Shown: positions 34,581 through 44,120, counted from the first letter of the stretch. The stretch is DNA of 64,000 nt from Anaerotignum sp. MB30-C6 (GCF_030908465.1 NZ_CP133078.1:1-64000), one strand, 5' to 3'. Made by a program: numbers and translations. The notes: a model not told the origin generated them from the letters alone.

Positions 34581-35209
34581 TCGTTATATTCTTTTGTTGG
34601 ACTAAAGTATGTCTCGAAACCATTATTGATAATACTGTGTTTCCTCTTAACTTGAAATCCGATTAAAAACATATTCAAAAAGTCAACGCAGGAACCCGTG
34701 GCGTTTATAAAACATAAGCCAACGATGTACCAATTGAGAAGACCCAATAAATCAAGTAAAAATAAGGGTATGATGGATAACAGAATAAACGGCATAACTG
34801 AAATTACTAGAAATCTACCCTTTTTGATAGGTTCTGTTGTAAAAACAAAGCCAAATAGTCCATTTATACCAAAAAAAGTTCTGTCAGACTGATAGAAGTT
34901 CGGTATAAATAGGGCGTGTATCAACTCATGGAGGAACATATACCCATAAATGGATAGCACAAACAACAATGATTGTAAGTTGAATTTCAAAGTGATTTCC
35001 AGTGAGTTTGTTGCAAAAACACCAAATAGCGATGGTCTCAGGATGTAAGCCAGCCATAAAACCAAACCCCCGAACAAAAGAGCCAAGGGAAAGGAAAGCA
35101 GGATGGCTAAGCCTAAACTTCGGGGTTCTCTTATCTTTTTCCAACCTTCAGACAAGAGTTTTTCCCTTAGTTTCTCATCTGTTTTGGGTAAGTTTTTCAT
35201 ATATCTCAT
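34577..35209 (-). CDS. DUF3267 putative zincin membrane protease
   Basis: A 210-residue membrane protein with four or five hydrophobic segments. The second is followed by FLHELIHALFIPNF, an HExxH motif (HELIH) that marks the DUF3267 family as likely zinc metallopeptidases within or at the membrane. A short soluble N-terminal part (first 30 residues) precedes the membrane region. The third ligand is not obvious. GGGGGTG precedes the ATG at 35209. It stands alone; substrate unknown. Confidence 0.82.
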   Translation of the reverse strand: MRYMKNLPKTDEKLREKLLSEGWKKIREPRSLGLAILLSFPLALLFGGLVLWLAYILRPSLFGVFATNSLEITLKFNLQSLLFVLSIYGYMFLHELIHALFIPNFYQSDRTFFGINGLFGFVFTTEPIKKGRFLVISVMPFILLSIIPLFLLDLLGLLNWYIVGLCFINATGSCVDFLNMFLIGFQVKRKHSIINNGFETYFSPTKEYNE

Positions 35210-35383
35210 AGCACACCCCCTTTCAGTGAATAATGAACCATACTTAAAAGAAAAGCAGAAAATTTTTGCGAAATACCAAGAAGAAGGGATAGATTGACCC
35301 TTACATATCTTGAATCAATCGTAAATTTACTTTTTTGAAAATTGATATACTGGTAAGATGCTAGGACGAATACTAAAACAGAG

Positions 35384-35408
35384 AAAAAGGGATGGCTTCA
35401 CCCTTTTA
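35384..35408 (-). terminator. Terminator of the GNAT gene (minus strand)
   Basis: On the minus strand AAAAGGG pairs with CCCTTTT over a 9-base loop and runs into TTTCTC. The rest of 35210-35446 holds no supported gene. Confidence 0.6.
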
Positions 35409-35446
35409 ATCTCCTTTGAAAAAATCTTTTTTGCTCGTTTTTATAC

Positions 35447-35947
35447 TTACTCAAATGAATAGATATATCTATGATCGCAGACTTGCTTTCCGCTAACTTC
35501 CATTTTTAATTGATCCTGAGATGGGGTAAAGCCTAATTTTTCATAAAACAATGTGGCTCTTTCGTTTCCTTCTAAAACCCATAGAAAAATGTTTGAAAAA
35601 CCTTGGTTTTTCAGGTCATCCATGGCATGGAGCATGAGTTTTTTTCCGAACCCCTTTCTCCAATACTCAGGCAAAAGATAGACTGAAACGATTTCACCCC
35701 AATGGGATAGGGCAGCTTCTCTGGATTTACAGTAGGCAACGCAGCCCACTGGAACTTCTTTGTCATAAATAAGTTGTGCTGTTATATCTCCTTTGGATAG
35801 CCAGGTCGTAAATGGTGCCACCCAAAAATCATAAGCTAGGGCATCTAAATAATCTTGGGGCAGTAATGATTTGTAAGCGGACTTCCAGCAGGTTGCATGA
35901 ATTTCACTAATGATCATTGCATCTCTTGTTGTGGCCTGTCGAATCAT
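35447..35947 (-). CDS. GNAT-family N-acetyltransferase
   Basis: A 166-residue acetyl-CoA-dependent transferase. The GNAT core is visible: VSVYLLPEYWRKGFGKKLMLHAMDDL holds the pyrophosphate-binding RxxGxGxx motif (as WRKGFGKKL), followed by NIFLWVLEGNERATLFYEKLGF. The opening IRQATTRDAMIISEIHATCWKSAY is common to the group. Acceptor substrate unknown. Its own promoter region lies downstream of the rubrerythrin terminator. Confidence 0.88.
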   Translation of the reverse strand: MIRQATTRDAMIISEIHATCWKSAYKSLLPQDYLDALAYDFWVAPFTTWLSKGDITAQLIYDKEVPVGCVAYCKSREAALSHWGEIVSVYLLPEYWRKGFGKKLMLHAMDDLKNQGFSNIFLWVLEGNERATLFYEKLGFTPSQDQLKMEVSGKQVCDHRYIYSFE

Positions 35948-36020
35948 AAGTTTCAGCTCCCGTTCTATTTTATTTAAAACCAGTATAACCTATAATATAA
36001 ATTAAGGGAATACAAACAAA

Positions 36021-36051
36021 AAAAGAATTGATAGGGGATATCAATTCTTTT
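36021..36051 (-). terminator. Terminator of rubrerythrin (minus strand)
   Basis: AAAAGAATTGATA (36021-36033) pairs with TATCAATTCTTTT (36039-36051), with A-runs that read as T-runs on the minus strand. Confidence 0.85.
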
Positions 36052-36093
36052 TTTATATATTTATTTTAAACAATTACTGAGGAAGTCAAAACC

Positions 36094-36633
36094 TTAGTAA
36101 TTTTGGGAAGCCAAACGGAAGTAGGACTGAGGGTGATCGCATACTGGACATACCTTTGGTGCGTTTTTTCCCACATGTCTATGGCCACAGTTTTCACACT
36201 GCCATACACTTTCTTCATCCTTAGAAAATACCTTGCCTGTTTTCAAGTTTTCCAAAAGCTGGCGGTATCTTTCTTCATGTTCTTTTTCAATCTGGCCTAC
36301 TGCTTCAAACAAATAAGCAATCTGGTCAAAACCTTCTTCTTTTGCTTCTTTTGCGAAATTAGCGTACATGTCGGTCCATTCGTAATTTTCGCCTAAAGCA
36401 GCATCCAACAGGTTTTCTTCTGTGGAGGGAATTGCACCCTCGTGTAATAACTTAAACCAAATTTTAGCGTGTTCCTTTTCGTTGTTTGCTGTTTCTAAGA
36501 AAAGCGCTGCGATTTGTTCATAACCTTCTTTTTTTGCCTTACTTGCATAGTATGTATATTTATTTCTTGCTTGAGATTCACCGGCAAATGCAGACATTAA
36601 ATTTGCCTCTGTTTTAGATCCTTTTAAATTCAT
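36094..36633 (-). CDS. Rubrerythrin
   Basis: Rubrerythrin is a diiron peroxidase that removes hydrogen peroxide using electrons from rubredoxin-type donors. The 179-residue protein has the ferritin-like four-helix domain with the two iron-binding ExxH-type helices ([35 protein letters not shown], and [18 protein letters not shown]) and a C-terminal rubredoxin-like iron site (CENCGH and CPVCDHPQ). It complements the superoxide reductase at 31.5 kb by removing its product. It has a consensus promoter and its own terminator. Confidence 0.95.
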   Translation of the reverse strand: MNLKGSKTEANLMSAFAGESQARNKYTYYASKAKKEGYEQIAALFLETANNEKEHAKIWFKLLHEGAIPSTEENLLDAALGENYEWTDMYANFAKEAKEEGFDQIAYLFEAVGQIEKEHEERYRQLLENLKTGKVFSKDEESVWQCENCGHRHVGKNAPKVCPVCDHPQSYFRLASQNY

Positions 36634-36682
36634 AACAACACCTCCGATAAATAATATTTTTAATACCTTCTCTCTTGTAGTT

Positions 36683-36711
36683 ATTATATATTAAATAATA
36701 ACAATTGTCAA
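36683..36711 (-). promoter_or_regulatory. Consensus promoter of rubrerythrin
   Basis: On the minus strand TTGACA (36711-36706), 17-base spacer, TATAAT (36688-36683). Confidence 0.9.
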
Positions 36712-36752
36712 CAAGTAAAAGTTAAAACTTTGTAAATATCTAGAAATATATA

Positions 36753-36783
36753 AAAGAGGTATCTTTTTATAAGATACCTCTTT
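36753..36783 (-). terminator. Terminator of the arg-car operon
   Basis: A perfect 13-bp stem AAAGAGGTATCTT/AAGATACCTCTTT (36753-36765, 36771-36783) with a 5-base loop, just after the carB-dapF stop on the minus strand. Confidence 0.88.
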
Positions 36784-36793
36784 CCTTTATCCT

Positions 36794-39700
36794 TTAAATT
36801 TCGATAAATCCTTCAAAATCCTTGCGGGCATCTCCTGTCATGGTAATCGTATTTTCATCACAATGGATAATTAAATCGCCACCACGCAACTTTACGGTGA
36901 TGTCTTGCTGATCAGGACAATGTCCCAGTGTAACAGCGGCAGCGGCAACGGCGCAAGCCCCAGTACCGCAAGCCCATGTTTCCCCAATGCCCCTTTCCCA
37001 AACACGCATACGCAATGTGGTACGGTCTTCTACGGAGGCAAAGGAGATATTTGCTCTTTCAGGAAAGAACATTGCTTTTTCTAGCAATGGCCCAACCTCT
37101 TCCAAAGGAATATGCTCCACATCCTCTGTAAAAATAACACAGTGGGGGTTGCCCATGGAAAGGCAAGTGATAAAATACTCTTTTCCCCCCAAAGTAACCG
37201 CCTTATGAATGACAGGGGCATCACCCAAAGTAACGGGTACTGACTTTGGTTCGAAATCAGCCTTACCCATGTGTACCAAAACGGAGTAAACTTCATTTTC
37301 ACGTATGAAAAGCTCTAGGTTTTTCACACCATTACCTGTTTCTATGGTTACGTTTTCAGAGGTAATCATTTTCTGATCATAGAGATATTTTGCAACGCAG
37401 CGGATGGGATTTCCTGCAACGGCAGACTCCGTACCATCGGCGTTAAACATCCGCATTTTTGCATGGGCAACGTTAGAAGGTTCAATGAGAACGATACCAT
37501 CACCACCGATACCATTTCGGCGGCTGGAAAGCCAAACGCTTAAAAATTCAGGGTTTTTAATGTCCTGTTCAAAGCAATCAAAGTAGATATAATCGTTGCC
37601 GCTACCCCGCATTTTTGTGAAGTGAAGCTTTTCTTTTTCTCTTGGGAGGTGGGCAATGTCAATCAGCTCCATATTATTGAGATGGAACCCACTAGATAAA
37701 GCATTTACCAAAGCGTTTGTGGTATCAATACTAGTTAGGCAGAAAATTCCACGCTCCGTTGCCTTTCTGCGGATTTTTACGCTGGCAAGCTGAGGCAAAG
37801 TGCTTTTATTGGAAGTGGAAACCATATATTGAATTTTACCGCTTTCCAATAATTCCATAATCGCATCAATACCATCTACCATAGTAGGTAGTTCGGTTAC
37901 AGGAATACCGTATTTTTTCAACTCAAAAGCAGTGCCTTCTGTTGCATACAGTTCAAAGCCCAATTGGTGGAGTTTCCTTGCTGGGTGAACCACTTCAACT
38001 TTATCTCGCTTTTTCACGGTGAGGAATACACCGCCACGCTGTTCCATATGATAGCCTGCCGCCGCCAAACCTTTGTACACAGCCTCATCTAAGGTACGGC
38101 CGATGCCCAAAACTTCTCCCGTAGACTTCATTTCAGGGCCCAGATGTGTGTCTACATCCGTCAATTTTTCAAAGGAGAATACGGGTACTTTTACGGCGGA
38201 GAATAAGGACTGGCGGTACAACCCTGTGCCATAAGGCATATCCTTAAGCTTTTTCCCTAGCATTACCTTTGTGGCAATGTCAACCACGGGCAAGCCTGTT
38301 ACCTTACTGATATAAGGTATGGTTCGGGATGCACGAGGGTTTGCCTCAATGATATAAATTTCGTTTTCAAAAATAACATACTGGATATTTATTAGGCCCT
38401 TTGTTTCCAAAGCCAAGGCAAGCTTTTCTGTGGCTTCAATCAAACGGCGAGTTAATGGCCCACTGAGATTCCAAGCAGGGTATACTGCAATGGAGTCACC
38501 GCTGTGGATACCTGCACGCTCCACATGTTCCATAATACCTGGAATCAGTACAGTTTCACCGTCGCAAATTGCGTCAACTTCCACCTCTGTACCCATCAGG
38601 TACTTATCCACTAAAATAGGGTTTTCAATGCCGCCTTCCAGAATAATATCCATATAACGCTCCACTTCTTCATCGGAAAAGGCGATAATCATATTCTGTC
38701 CACCTAAAACGTAAGAGGGACGCACCAAAACAGGATAGCCCAGTTGATTGGCAGCCTTAAGTGCCTCGGGTTTTGTCATAACACCAAAGCCTTTGGGCCT
38801 TGACATTTTCAACTCTTCAAGAATAGCGTCGAATTTCTCTCTATCCTCGGCGGCATCAATGCTTTCTGCTGATGTGCCTAGGATACGCACCTCCGCCTCA
38901 GATAAAGCTTTGGTGAGTTTGATGGCAGTCTGTCCACCAAAGGCAACCACAACGCCATAAGGCTGTTCTGTCGCAATAATATCCATCACATCCTCGGGGG
39001 TGAGGGGTTCGAAATAAAGGCGATCGGCGGTGTCAAAGTCCGTAGATACCGTTTCCGGATTATTATTCACCATAACCACGTCATAGCCTTCTTCTTTTAA
39101 CGTCCAAACACAGTGCACGGAAGCGTAGTCAAACTCAATTCCTTGGCCAATACGGATGGGGCCAGAGCCGAAAACAATCACCGTTTTCTTGCCATTATTA
39201 TGGGATTCAATGAATTCTGCGGCTTCGTTTTCTGTGTCGTAGGTTGCGTAGAAATAAGGGGTTTGTGCCGCAAATTCCGCAGCACAGGTGTCCACCATTT
39301 TATAAACTGCCCTACGGTGGGGATGAGTTTGTCCTGATAAGGCATAAATAGTCTGATCCAAAAAGCCTACATTTTTTGCCAAAAGATAAAGTTCTTCTGT
39401 TAGGGTTTCCTGTGCAAGGCGTTTCTCCGTTGCTAAAATATTTGTAAGCTTTCCCAAAAACCACTCATCAATCAGGGTAATATCGTGGATTTCTTCAATG
39501 GAAATGCCTCGTTTTAAGGCTTCATAAACCACAAAAAGTCTGCGATCCGTGGTTTCATAAAGCATATCTTTTACTTCCCCATCACTATGGTTAGCCAAAG
39601 TGGTTAAATTCAATGTATTCATGGAGATTTCTGCCCCACGAACGGCTTTTAATAATGCTTGTTCAAAGGTAGGGGCAATTGCCATAACTTCACCAGTGGC

Positions 39701-40831
39701 TTTCATCTGGGTACCAAGCATCCTTTTTGCATAAACAAATTTGTCAAAAGGCCATTTTGGCAGTTTCACTACCACATAGTCTAAGGTTGGCTCAAAGAAT
39801 GCACTTGCTTTCCCTGTGACAGCATTTTCAATTTCCCCAAGGGTAAGGCCAACGGCAATTTGTGCCGCAACTTTTGCAATGGGATAGCCCGTTGCCTTGG
39901 ATGCCAAGGCGGAGGAGCGGGACACACGAGGATTTACTTCAATGACCGCATAGCGGAAGCTTTCAGGGTCTAAGGCAAACTGTACGTTACATCCGCCTTC
40001 TACCTGTAATTCCGTAATAATATCCAAAGCGGCAGTACGGAGCATTTGATACTCCTTATCTGCCAAGGTAACGGCAGGGGCAATGACGATCGAATCCCCT
40101 GTATGCACACCAACGGGGTCAAAGTTTTCCATAGAGCATACGGCAATGACGTTGCCATCCCCATCACGCATCACTTCAAACTCGATTTCTTTCCAACCTG
40201 AAATACACTGTTCCACCAAAATTTGATGGATGGGGGATGCTTCTAAGCCGTTACGGGCAATTTCCAAAAGTTCTGTCTTTGTTTTAGCAATGCCGCCGCC
40301 GCTTCCCCCTAAAGTGAAGGCAGGGCGAACAATGACAGGATAACCGATTTCTTCTGCAAAGGTTAAAGCACTTTGAATATCTGTAACAACCTCCGAGGGG
40401 ATGCAAGGCTGATTTAACTTTTCCATGGTTTCTTTAAATAGCAAACGGTCTTCCGCCTTATCAATGGTTTCCAAACGGGAACCTAATAAAGCAACGGCTT
40501 CCTGTTCCAAAAAGCCTTCTTTGGCCAATTGCATGGACAAAGTTAGACCGTTTTGACCGCCTAACGTGGAAAGTAAGCCATGGGGCTTTTCTTTTTTTAT
40601 AATTCTTTTGATAACGTCAGTTTTCAGGGGTTCGATATAAATTTTATCTGCAATGGCGTTATCCGTCATGATGGTAGCGGGGTTTGGGTTAATCAAAACA
40701 ACTTCTAAACCAAGGGCTTTTAACGCACGGCAAGCTTGGGTGCCTGCGTAGTCGAATTCTGCCGCTTGACCGATTACAATAGGCCCAGAACCAATAATCA
40801 TAACACGTTTTAGATTTTTATTCAGGGGCAT
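36794..40831 (-). CDS. carB: Carbamoyl-phosphate synthase large subunit fused to a DapF-like domain
   Basis: Residues 1 to about 1065 are a complete CarB, which makes carbamoyl phosphate from bicarbonate, ammonia and two ATP for arginine and pyrimidines: two ATP-grasp halves (each starting with an IGSGPIVIGQ / FGSGPIRIGQ motif) and an MGS-like regulatory domain (about 935-1060). In frame, residues 1069-1345 form a diaminopimelate epimerase fold (MRGSGNDYIYFD, RRNGIGGDGIVLIE, SMGNPHCVIF, ETWACGTGACA). The second catalytic cysteine (Cys1288) is present, but the first, normally in MCGNG, is Ala1139 in AVAGNPIRC, so epimerase activity is doubtful. The gene overlaps carA by 14 bases. No stop or frameshift separates the parts. 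Confidence 0.93.
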   Translation of the reverse strand: MPLNKNLKRVMIIGSGPIVIGQAAEFDYAGTQACRALKALGLEVVLINPNPATIMTDNAIADKIYIEPLKTDVIKRIIKKEKPHGLLSTLGGQNGLTLSMQLAKEGFLEQEAVALLGSRLETIDKAEDRLLFKETMEKLNQPCIPSEVVTDIQSALTFAEEIGYPVIVRPAFTLGGSGGGIAKTKTELLEIARNGLEASPIHQILVEQCISGWKEIEFEVMRDGDGNVIAVCSMENFDPVGVHTGDSIVIAPAVTLADKEYQMLRTAALDIITELQVEGGCNVQFALDPESFRYAVIEVNPRVSRSSALASKATGYPIAKVAAQIAVGLTLGEIENAVTGKASAFFEPTLDYVVVKLPKWPFDKFVYAKRMLGTQMKATGEVMAIAPTFEQALLKAVRGAEISMNTLNLTTLANHSDGEVKDMLYETTDRRLFVVYEALKRGISIEEIHDITLIDEWFLGKLTNILATEKRLAQETLTEELYLLAKNVGFLDQTIYALSGQTHPHRRAVYKMVDTCAAEFAAQTPYFYATYDTENEAAEFIESHNNGKKTVIVFGSGPIRIGQGIEFDYASVHCVWTLKEEGYDVVMVNNNPETVSTDFDTADRLYFEPLTPEDVMDIIATEQPYGVVVAFGGQTAIKLTKALSEAEVRILGTSAESIDAAEDREKFDAILEELKMSRPKGFGVMTKPEALKAANQLGYPVLVRPSYVLGGQNMIIAFSDEEVERYMDIILEGGIENPILVDKYLMGTEVEVDAICDGETVLIPGIMEHVERAGIHSGDSIAVYPAWNLSGPLTRRLIEATEKLALALETKGLINIQYVIFENEIYIIEANPRASRTIPYISKVTGLPVVDIATKVMLGKKLKDMPYGTGLYRQSLFSAVKVPVFSFEKLTDVDTHLGPEMKSTGEVLGIGRTLDEAVYKGLAAAGYHMEQRGGVFLTVKKRDKVEVVHPARKLHQLGFELYATEGTAFELKKYGIPVTELPTMVDGIDAIMELLESGKIQYMVSTSNKSTLPQLASVKIRRKATERGIFCLTSIDTTNALVNALSSGFHLNNMELIDIAHLPREKEKLHFTKMRGSGNDYIYFDCFEQDIKNPEFLSVWLSSRRNGIGGDGIVLIEPSNVAHAKMRMFNADGTESAVAGNPIRCVAKYLYDQKMITSENVTIETGNGVKNLELFIRENEVYSVLVHMGKADFEPKSVPVTLGDAPVIHKAVTLGGKEYFITCLSMGNPHCVIFTEDVEHIPLEEVGPLLEKAMFFPERANISFASVEDRTTLRMRVWERGIGETWACGTGACAVAAAAVTLGHCPDQQDITVKLRGGDLIIHCDENTITMTGDARKDFEGFIEI

Positions 40832-41906
40832 TTTCGTTCCCTCCCATCAAAGACATAAATTGGTCAAACAGAAAGTTGGTATCAAGTGGTCCACCACAAG
40901 CTTCAGGGTGAAACTGTACAGAAAAAGCAGGGATATTTATATATTCAACGCCTTCACAAGTATTGTCGTTTACATGGGTAAAAGATAATACCGCGGAAGA
41001 GGGCAGTGTTTCGGAATTAATGGCATAGCCGTGATTTTGGCTTGTAATGTACAATCTGCCCGTAGGCGTGTATCTTACAGGTTGATTTCCGCCACGGTGA
41101 CCGTATTTTAGCTTTGTGCTGGTTGCCCCTTTCGCCAACGCCAAGAGCTGATGTCCAAGGCAAATACCAAAAATAGGAGTTTTGCTTTGGGCAACCTTGC
41201 CGATGTTTTCGATAATGCATTTGTTTTTAGAGGGGTCCCCAGGGCCGTTGGAAAGCAAAATTCCATCAGGGTTCAGCTTTAAAATTTCTTCAGCTGAAGT
41301 ATGGGCGGGAACAACGGTGAGCTTGCATCCTCTTTTAATGAGTTCATCGCCCATATTTTTCTTATAGCCAAAGTCCCAAAGAACCACGTGTTTTTTTCCA
41401 TCAGGATTTTGAACATATGCTTCTTTGCAGGTTACTTTATCCACGCTGCTACTTAAAGCTTGGTTGGCTAGATTTCTAGCAAAACTCTCCATATCCTCGG
41501 GGATCTCATCCACAATAGCGGCGTTCATCACCCCGAATTCACGGATAATCTTTGTTAATGCTCGGGTATCCAAATCACAAAGGCCGATTACTCCCTGTTC
41601 TTCCAAATACTCTGCCAAAGTTCCCTCGCTTCTAAAATTCGAGGGCAAATCACAAATATTTCTTACGATATATGCGGAAAGAGAGGGGCCTTTGCTTTCA
41701 AAATCATGGGGAATGACCCCATAATTTCCAATAAGCGGGAAGGTTTGCACAACAATTTGACCATGATAGCTGGGGTCTGTTACTGTTTCCAAATAGCCTT
41801 CCATTCCTGTTGTAAAAACTAACTCTGCCGTAATTTCTCCCTGTTTCCCAAAACGCTTTGCAGGAAAAACTTTACCGTTTTGCAGAACCAAATATGCTGT
41901 TTTCAT
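40818..41906 (-). CDS. carA: Carbamoyl-phosphate synthase small subunit
   Basis: CarA hydrolyses glutamine and passes ammonia to CarB. The 362-residue protein has the N-terminal CPSase domain (VFTTGMEGYLETVTDPSYHGQIVVQTFPLIGNYG) and a class I glutamine amidotransferase domain with nucleophile Cys in GICLGHQLLALA, the oxyanion motif ILLSNGPGDP and catalytic His/Glu in FHPEACGGP. Its end overlaps carB by 14 bases, and argF ends 16 bases upstream, so all are in one leftward operon. Confidence 0.96.
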   Translation of the reverse strand: MKTAYLVLQNGKVFPAKRFGKQGEITAELVFTTGMEGYLETVTDPSYHGQIVVQTFPLIGNYGVIPHDFESKGPSLSAYIVRNICDLPSNFRSEGTLAEYLEEQGVIGLCDLDTRALTKIIREFGVMNAAIVDEIPEDMESFARNLANQALSSSVDKVTCKEAYVQNPDGKKHVVLWDFGYKKNMGDELIKRGCKLTVVPAHTSAEEILKLNPDGILLSNGPGDPSKNKCIIENIGKVAQSKTPIFGICLGHQLLALAKGATSTKLKYGHRGGNQPVRYTPTGRLYITSQNHGYAINSETLPSSAVLSFTHVNDNTCEGVEYINIPAFSVQFHPEACGGPLDTNFLFDQFMSLMGGNENAPE

Positions 41907-41922
41907 CGGGTTTCACATCCTA

Positions 41923-42828
41923 TCAGCCCATTAAATTTACAAGAATTGCCTTCTGTGCATGGAGACGGTTTTCTGCCTCATCAAAAATTTCGTCGGCATG
42001 TGCTTCAAAAACTTCAGCGGTAATTTCTTCTCCTCTATGGGCAGGCAAGCAGTGCTGCACCATACAGCCTTTGTTAGTGAGTGCCATTAAATCATCATTA
42101 ATTTGATAGCCGTCAAAGGCTTTGGCACGAATTGCCTGTTCTTCTTCCTGTCCCATGGATGCCCAAACATCTGTTATGATTACATCCGCATTGTTTGCTG
42201 CAACTTTGGGGTCATCGGTAAGGATAAAGTCATCACCGTATTCTTTGGCAAAATCCAAAATTGTGGGATCAGGTCTGTATCCTTGGGGGCAAGCAACGCT
42301 TACCGTCATACCCACCTTTAAACCGCCAACGATTAAGGAGTTAGCCATATTATTCCCATCGCCGATGTAACACATTTTAAGGCCTTCTAATTTGCCCTTA
42401 TGCTCACGAATGGTTTGCAAATCTGCCATAACCTGACAAGGGTGGCAAAAGTCTGTTAAGCCGTTAATAATGGGAATAGAGCCGTACTTTGCAAGGATTT
42501 CCACTGTCTCTTGTTCAAAAGTACGAATCATAATTCCGTCCAGATAGCGGGAGAGAACACGAGCAGTGTCTTCGGTTGGCTCTCCACGGCCAATTTGTGC
42601 ATCCTTAGAGCTGATGAAAAGGGCATGGCCGCCCAACTGATACATTCCTGTTTCGAAGGATACACGGGTACGGGTTGAAGATTTTTCAAAAATCATGCCC
42701 AAGGTTTTTCCTTTGAGAAAATGATGTTCTTTGCCTTCTTTTACATATTTTTTTAACTGATCTGCCAAGTCTAAAAGTTCAATAATTTCTTCCTTTGTAT
42801 AATCTAACAGCTTTAAAAAATGCTTCAT
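41923..42828 (-). CDS. argF: Ornithine carbamoyltransferase
   Basis: OTCase joins carbamoyl phosphate and ornithine to give citrulline. The 301-residue protein has the carbamoyl-phosphate motif SSTRTRVSFE, a second phosphate-binding region with HPCQVMADL, the ornithine loop VWASMGQEEE and the HCLP motif (VQHCLPAHRGEE). Length is normal. GAGAGG precedes the ATG. It uses the product of the two genes immediately downstream, and a small pair of microhairpins separates it from argD. Confidence 0.96.
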   Translation of the reverse strand: MKHFLKLLDYTKEEIIELLDLADQLKKYVKEGKEHHFLKGKTLGMIFEKSSTRTRVSFETGMYQLGGHALFISSKDAQIGRGEPTEDTARVLSRYLDGIMIRTFEQETVEILAKYGSIPIINGLTDFCHPCQVMADLQTIREHKGKLEGLKMCYIGDGNNMANSLIVGGLKVGMTVSVACPQGYRPDPTILDFAKEYGDDFILTDDPKVAANNADVIITDVWASMGQEEEQAIRAKAFDGYQINDDLMALTNKGCMVQHCLPAHRGEEITAEVFEAHADEIFDEAENRLHAQKAILVNLMG

Positions 42829-42878
42829 TATTTGCCTCTCTTTCTTTCATTCAGGTTGGATAACCGTGTTTTAATACC

Positions 42879-42923
42879 TTGAGGGTTTCACCCTCAATCT
42901 CCCACAAGGGACATCGTCCCTTG
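42879..42923. repeat. Microhairpin array 2 (argD-argF gap)
   Basis: Two adjacent perfect hairpins, each 8 bp with a 3-base loop: TTGAGGGT/ACCCTCAA (42879-42897, loop TTC) and CAAGGGAC/GTCCCTTG (42905-42923, loop ATC). The second is followed by ACCCG, as its relative in array 1 is followed by ACCC. Confidence 0.75.
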
Positions 42924-42935
42924 ACCCGTTTATAT

Positions 42936-44120
42936 TTACATACTTTTCAGAACATCTGCCAGTATGGTAAGCCCTTTTTCCAACTCTTTTCTTGTAATGG
43001 TAAGAGGAGGTAAAAGTCTGACTTTAGTTTTTGCAGAAAGTATCATTAAGCCGTTATCTAAACATTTTCGAATAACCTCTTTTGCATCCACATCAAGGCT
43101 TACACCAAGCATCATGCCCATACCTGCCACATCTGTTACATGGGGCATAGAGGAGATTTCTTTTTTTAGAAAGTCACCTTTCTTTTTAATTTCAGCCAGA
43201 AAGTTTTCGTCCAAACGATTTAAAATTTCCAAAGAACCGGCACAAACAACGGGATTTCCGCCGAAGGTAGACCCATGATCCCCAGCACCTAGGCAGCCTT
43301 CTGTTTTTTCGCCAAACAATACGCCGCCAATGGGTAAACCGCCTCCAAGACCCTTTGCACAGGAAACCAAATCCGGTTGAATATCAAATTGCTGGTAGCT
43401 AAAGAAAGAACCTGTTCTGCCGATGCCTGTTTGTACTTCGTCTACAATAAAAAGGATATCCTTTTCCTTACAAGCTTCAAAAACAGCTTTTACATACTTT
43501 TTATCTAAAGGAAGAACGCCACCTTCCCCCTGAACCATTTCCATAAAAACGGCACAAACATCATCTGTTAATTTAGAAAGGGTGTCCTCCAAATTATTGG
43601 CTTTTGCAAATACGAAACCGTCTACAAAGGGGAAGAAATAGTTGTGGTAAGTCTCCTGACCAGTTGCAGATAGGGTAGCCATGGTTCTGCCGTGGAAGGA
43701 ATTTTCCAAAGCCACCATGGTGCTTCTACCTGTTCCGTACTTGGTAAAACTGTATTTTCTCGCCGCTTTGATCACACCTTCGTTTGCCTCGGCACCGCTA
43801 TTGGAAAAGAACATTTTTTTCATACCGCTTTTTTCACAAACTAGTTTTGCAACCTCTATGGAAGGAGTTGTGTAATATAGGTTTGAGGTGTGCTGTAATT
43901 TATGAAGTTGGGCGGTAATGGCATCAACCCAGCCCTTGTCGCAAAAACCTAGGGCATTTACACCAATACCGCTGGTCATATCGATATATTCTTTGCCGTC
44001 AGTATCATAGCAAGTGGCGTTTTTTCCGTGGTCTAAGACAACGGGGTAACGTCCGTAGGTATGCATGATATATTCATGGTCTTTTTGTTTGATTGTTTCA
44101 AAGCTCACTTGGCTCACCAT
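42936..44120 (-). CDS. argD: Acetylornithine aminotransferase
   Basis: A class III PLP-dependent transaminase that converts N-acetylglutamate semialdehyde to N-acetylornithine. The 394-residue protein shows MTSGIGVNALGFCDKGWV, FSNSGAEANEGVIKAARKY, SFHGRTMATLSATGQ, VDEVQTGIGRTGSFF and the PLP lysine in VSCAKGLGGGLPIG. The first ATG at 44120 lies almost on top of an AAAAGG site; a GTG at 44108 (giving MSFETIKQ) may be the real start. The gap to argB is 282 bases, unusually long within the operon, and filled by repeats. Confidence 0.95.
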   Translation of the reverse strand: MVSQVSFETIKQKDHEYIMHTYGRYPVVLDHGKNATCYDTDGKEYIDMTSGIGVNALGFCDKGWVDAITAQLHKLQHTSNLYYTTPSIEVAKLVCEKSGMKKMFFSNSGAEANEGVIKAARKYSFTKYGTGRSTMVALENSFHGRTMATLSATGQETYHNYFFPFVDGFVFAKANNLEDTLSKLTDDVCAVFMEMVQGEGGVLPLDKKYVKAVFEACKEKDILFIVDEVQTGIGRTGSFFSYQQFDIQPDLVSCAKGLGGGLPIGGVLFGEKTEGCLGAGDHGSTFGGNPVVCAGSLEILNRLDENFLAEIKKKGDFLKKEISSMPHVTDVAGMGMMLGVSLDVDAKEVIRKCLDNGLMILSAKTKVRLLPPLTITRKELEKGLTILADVLKSM

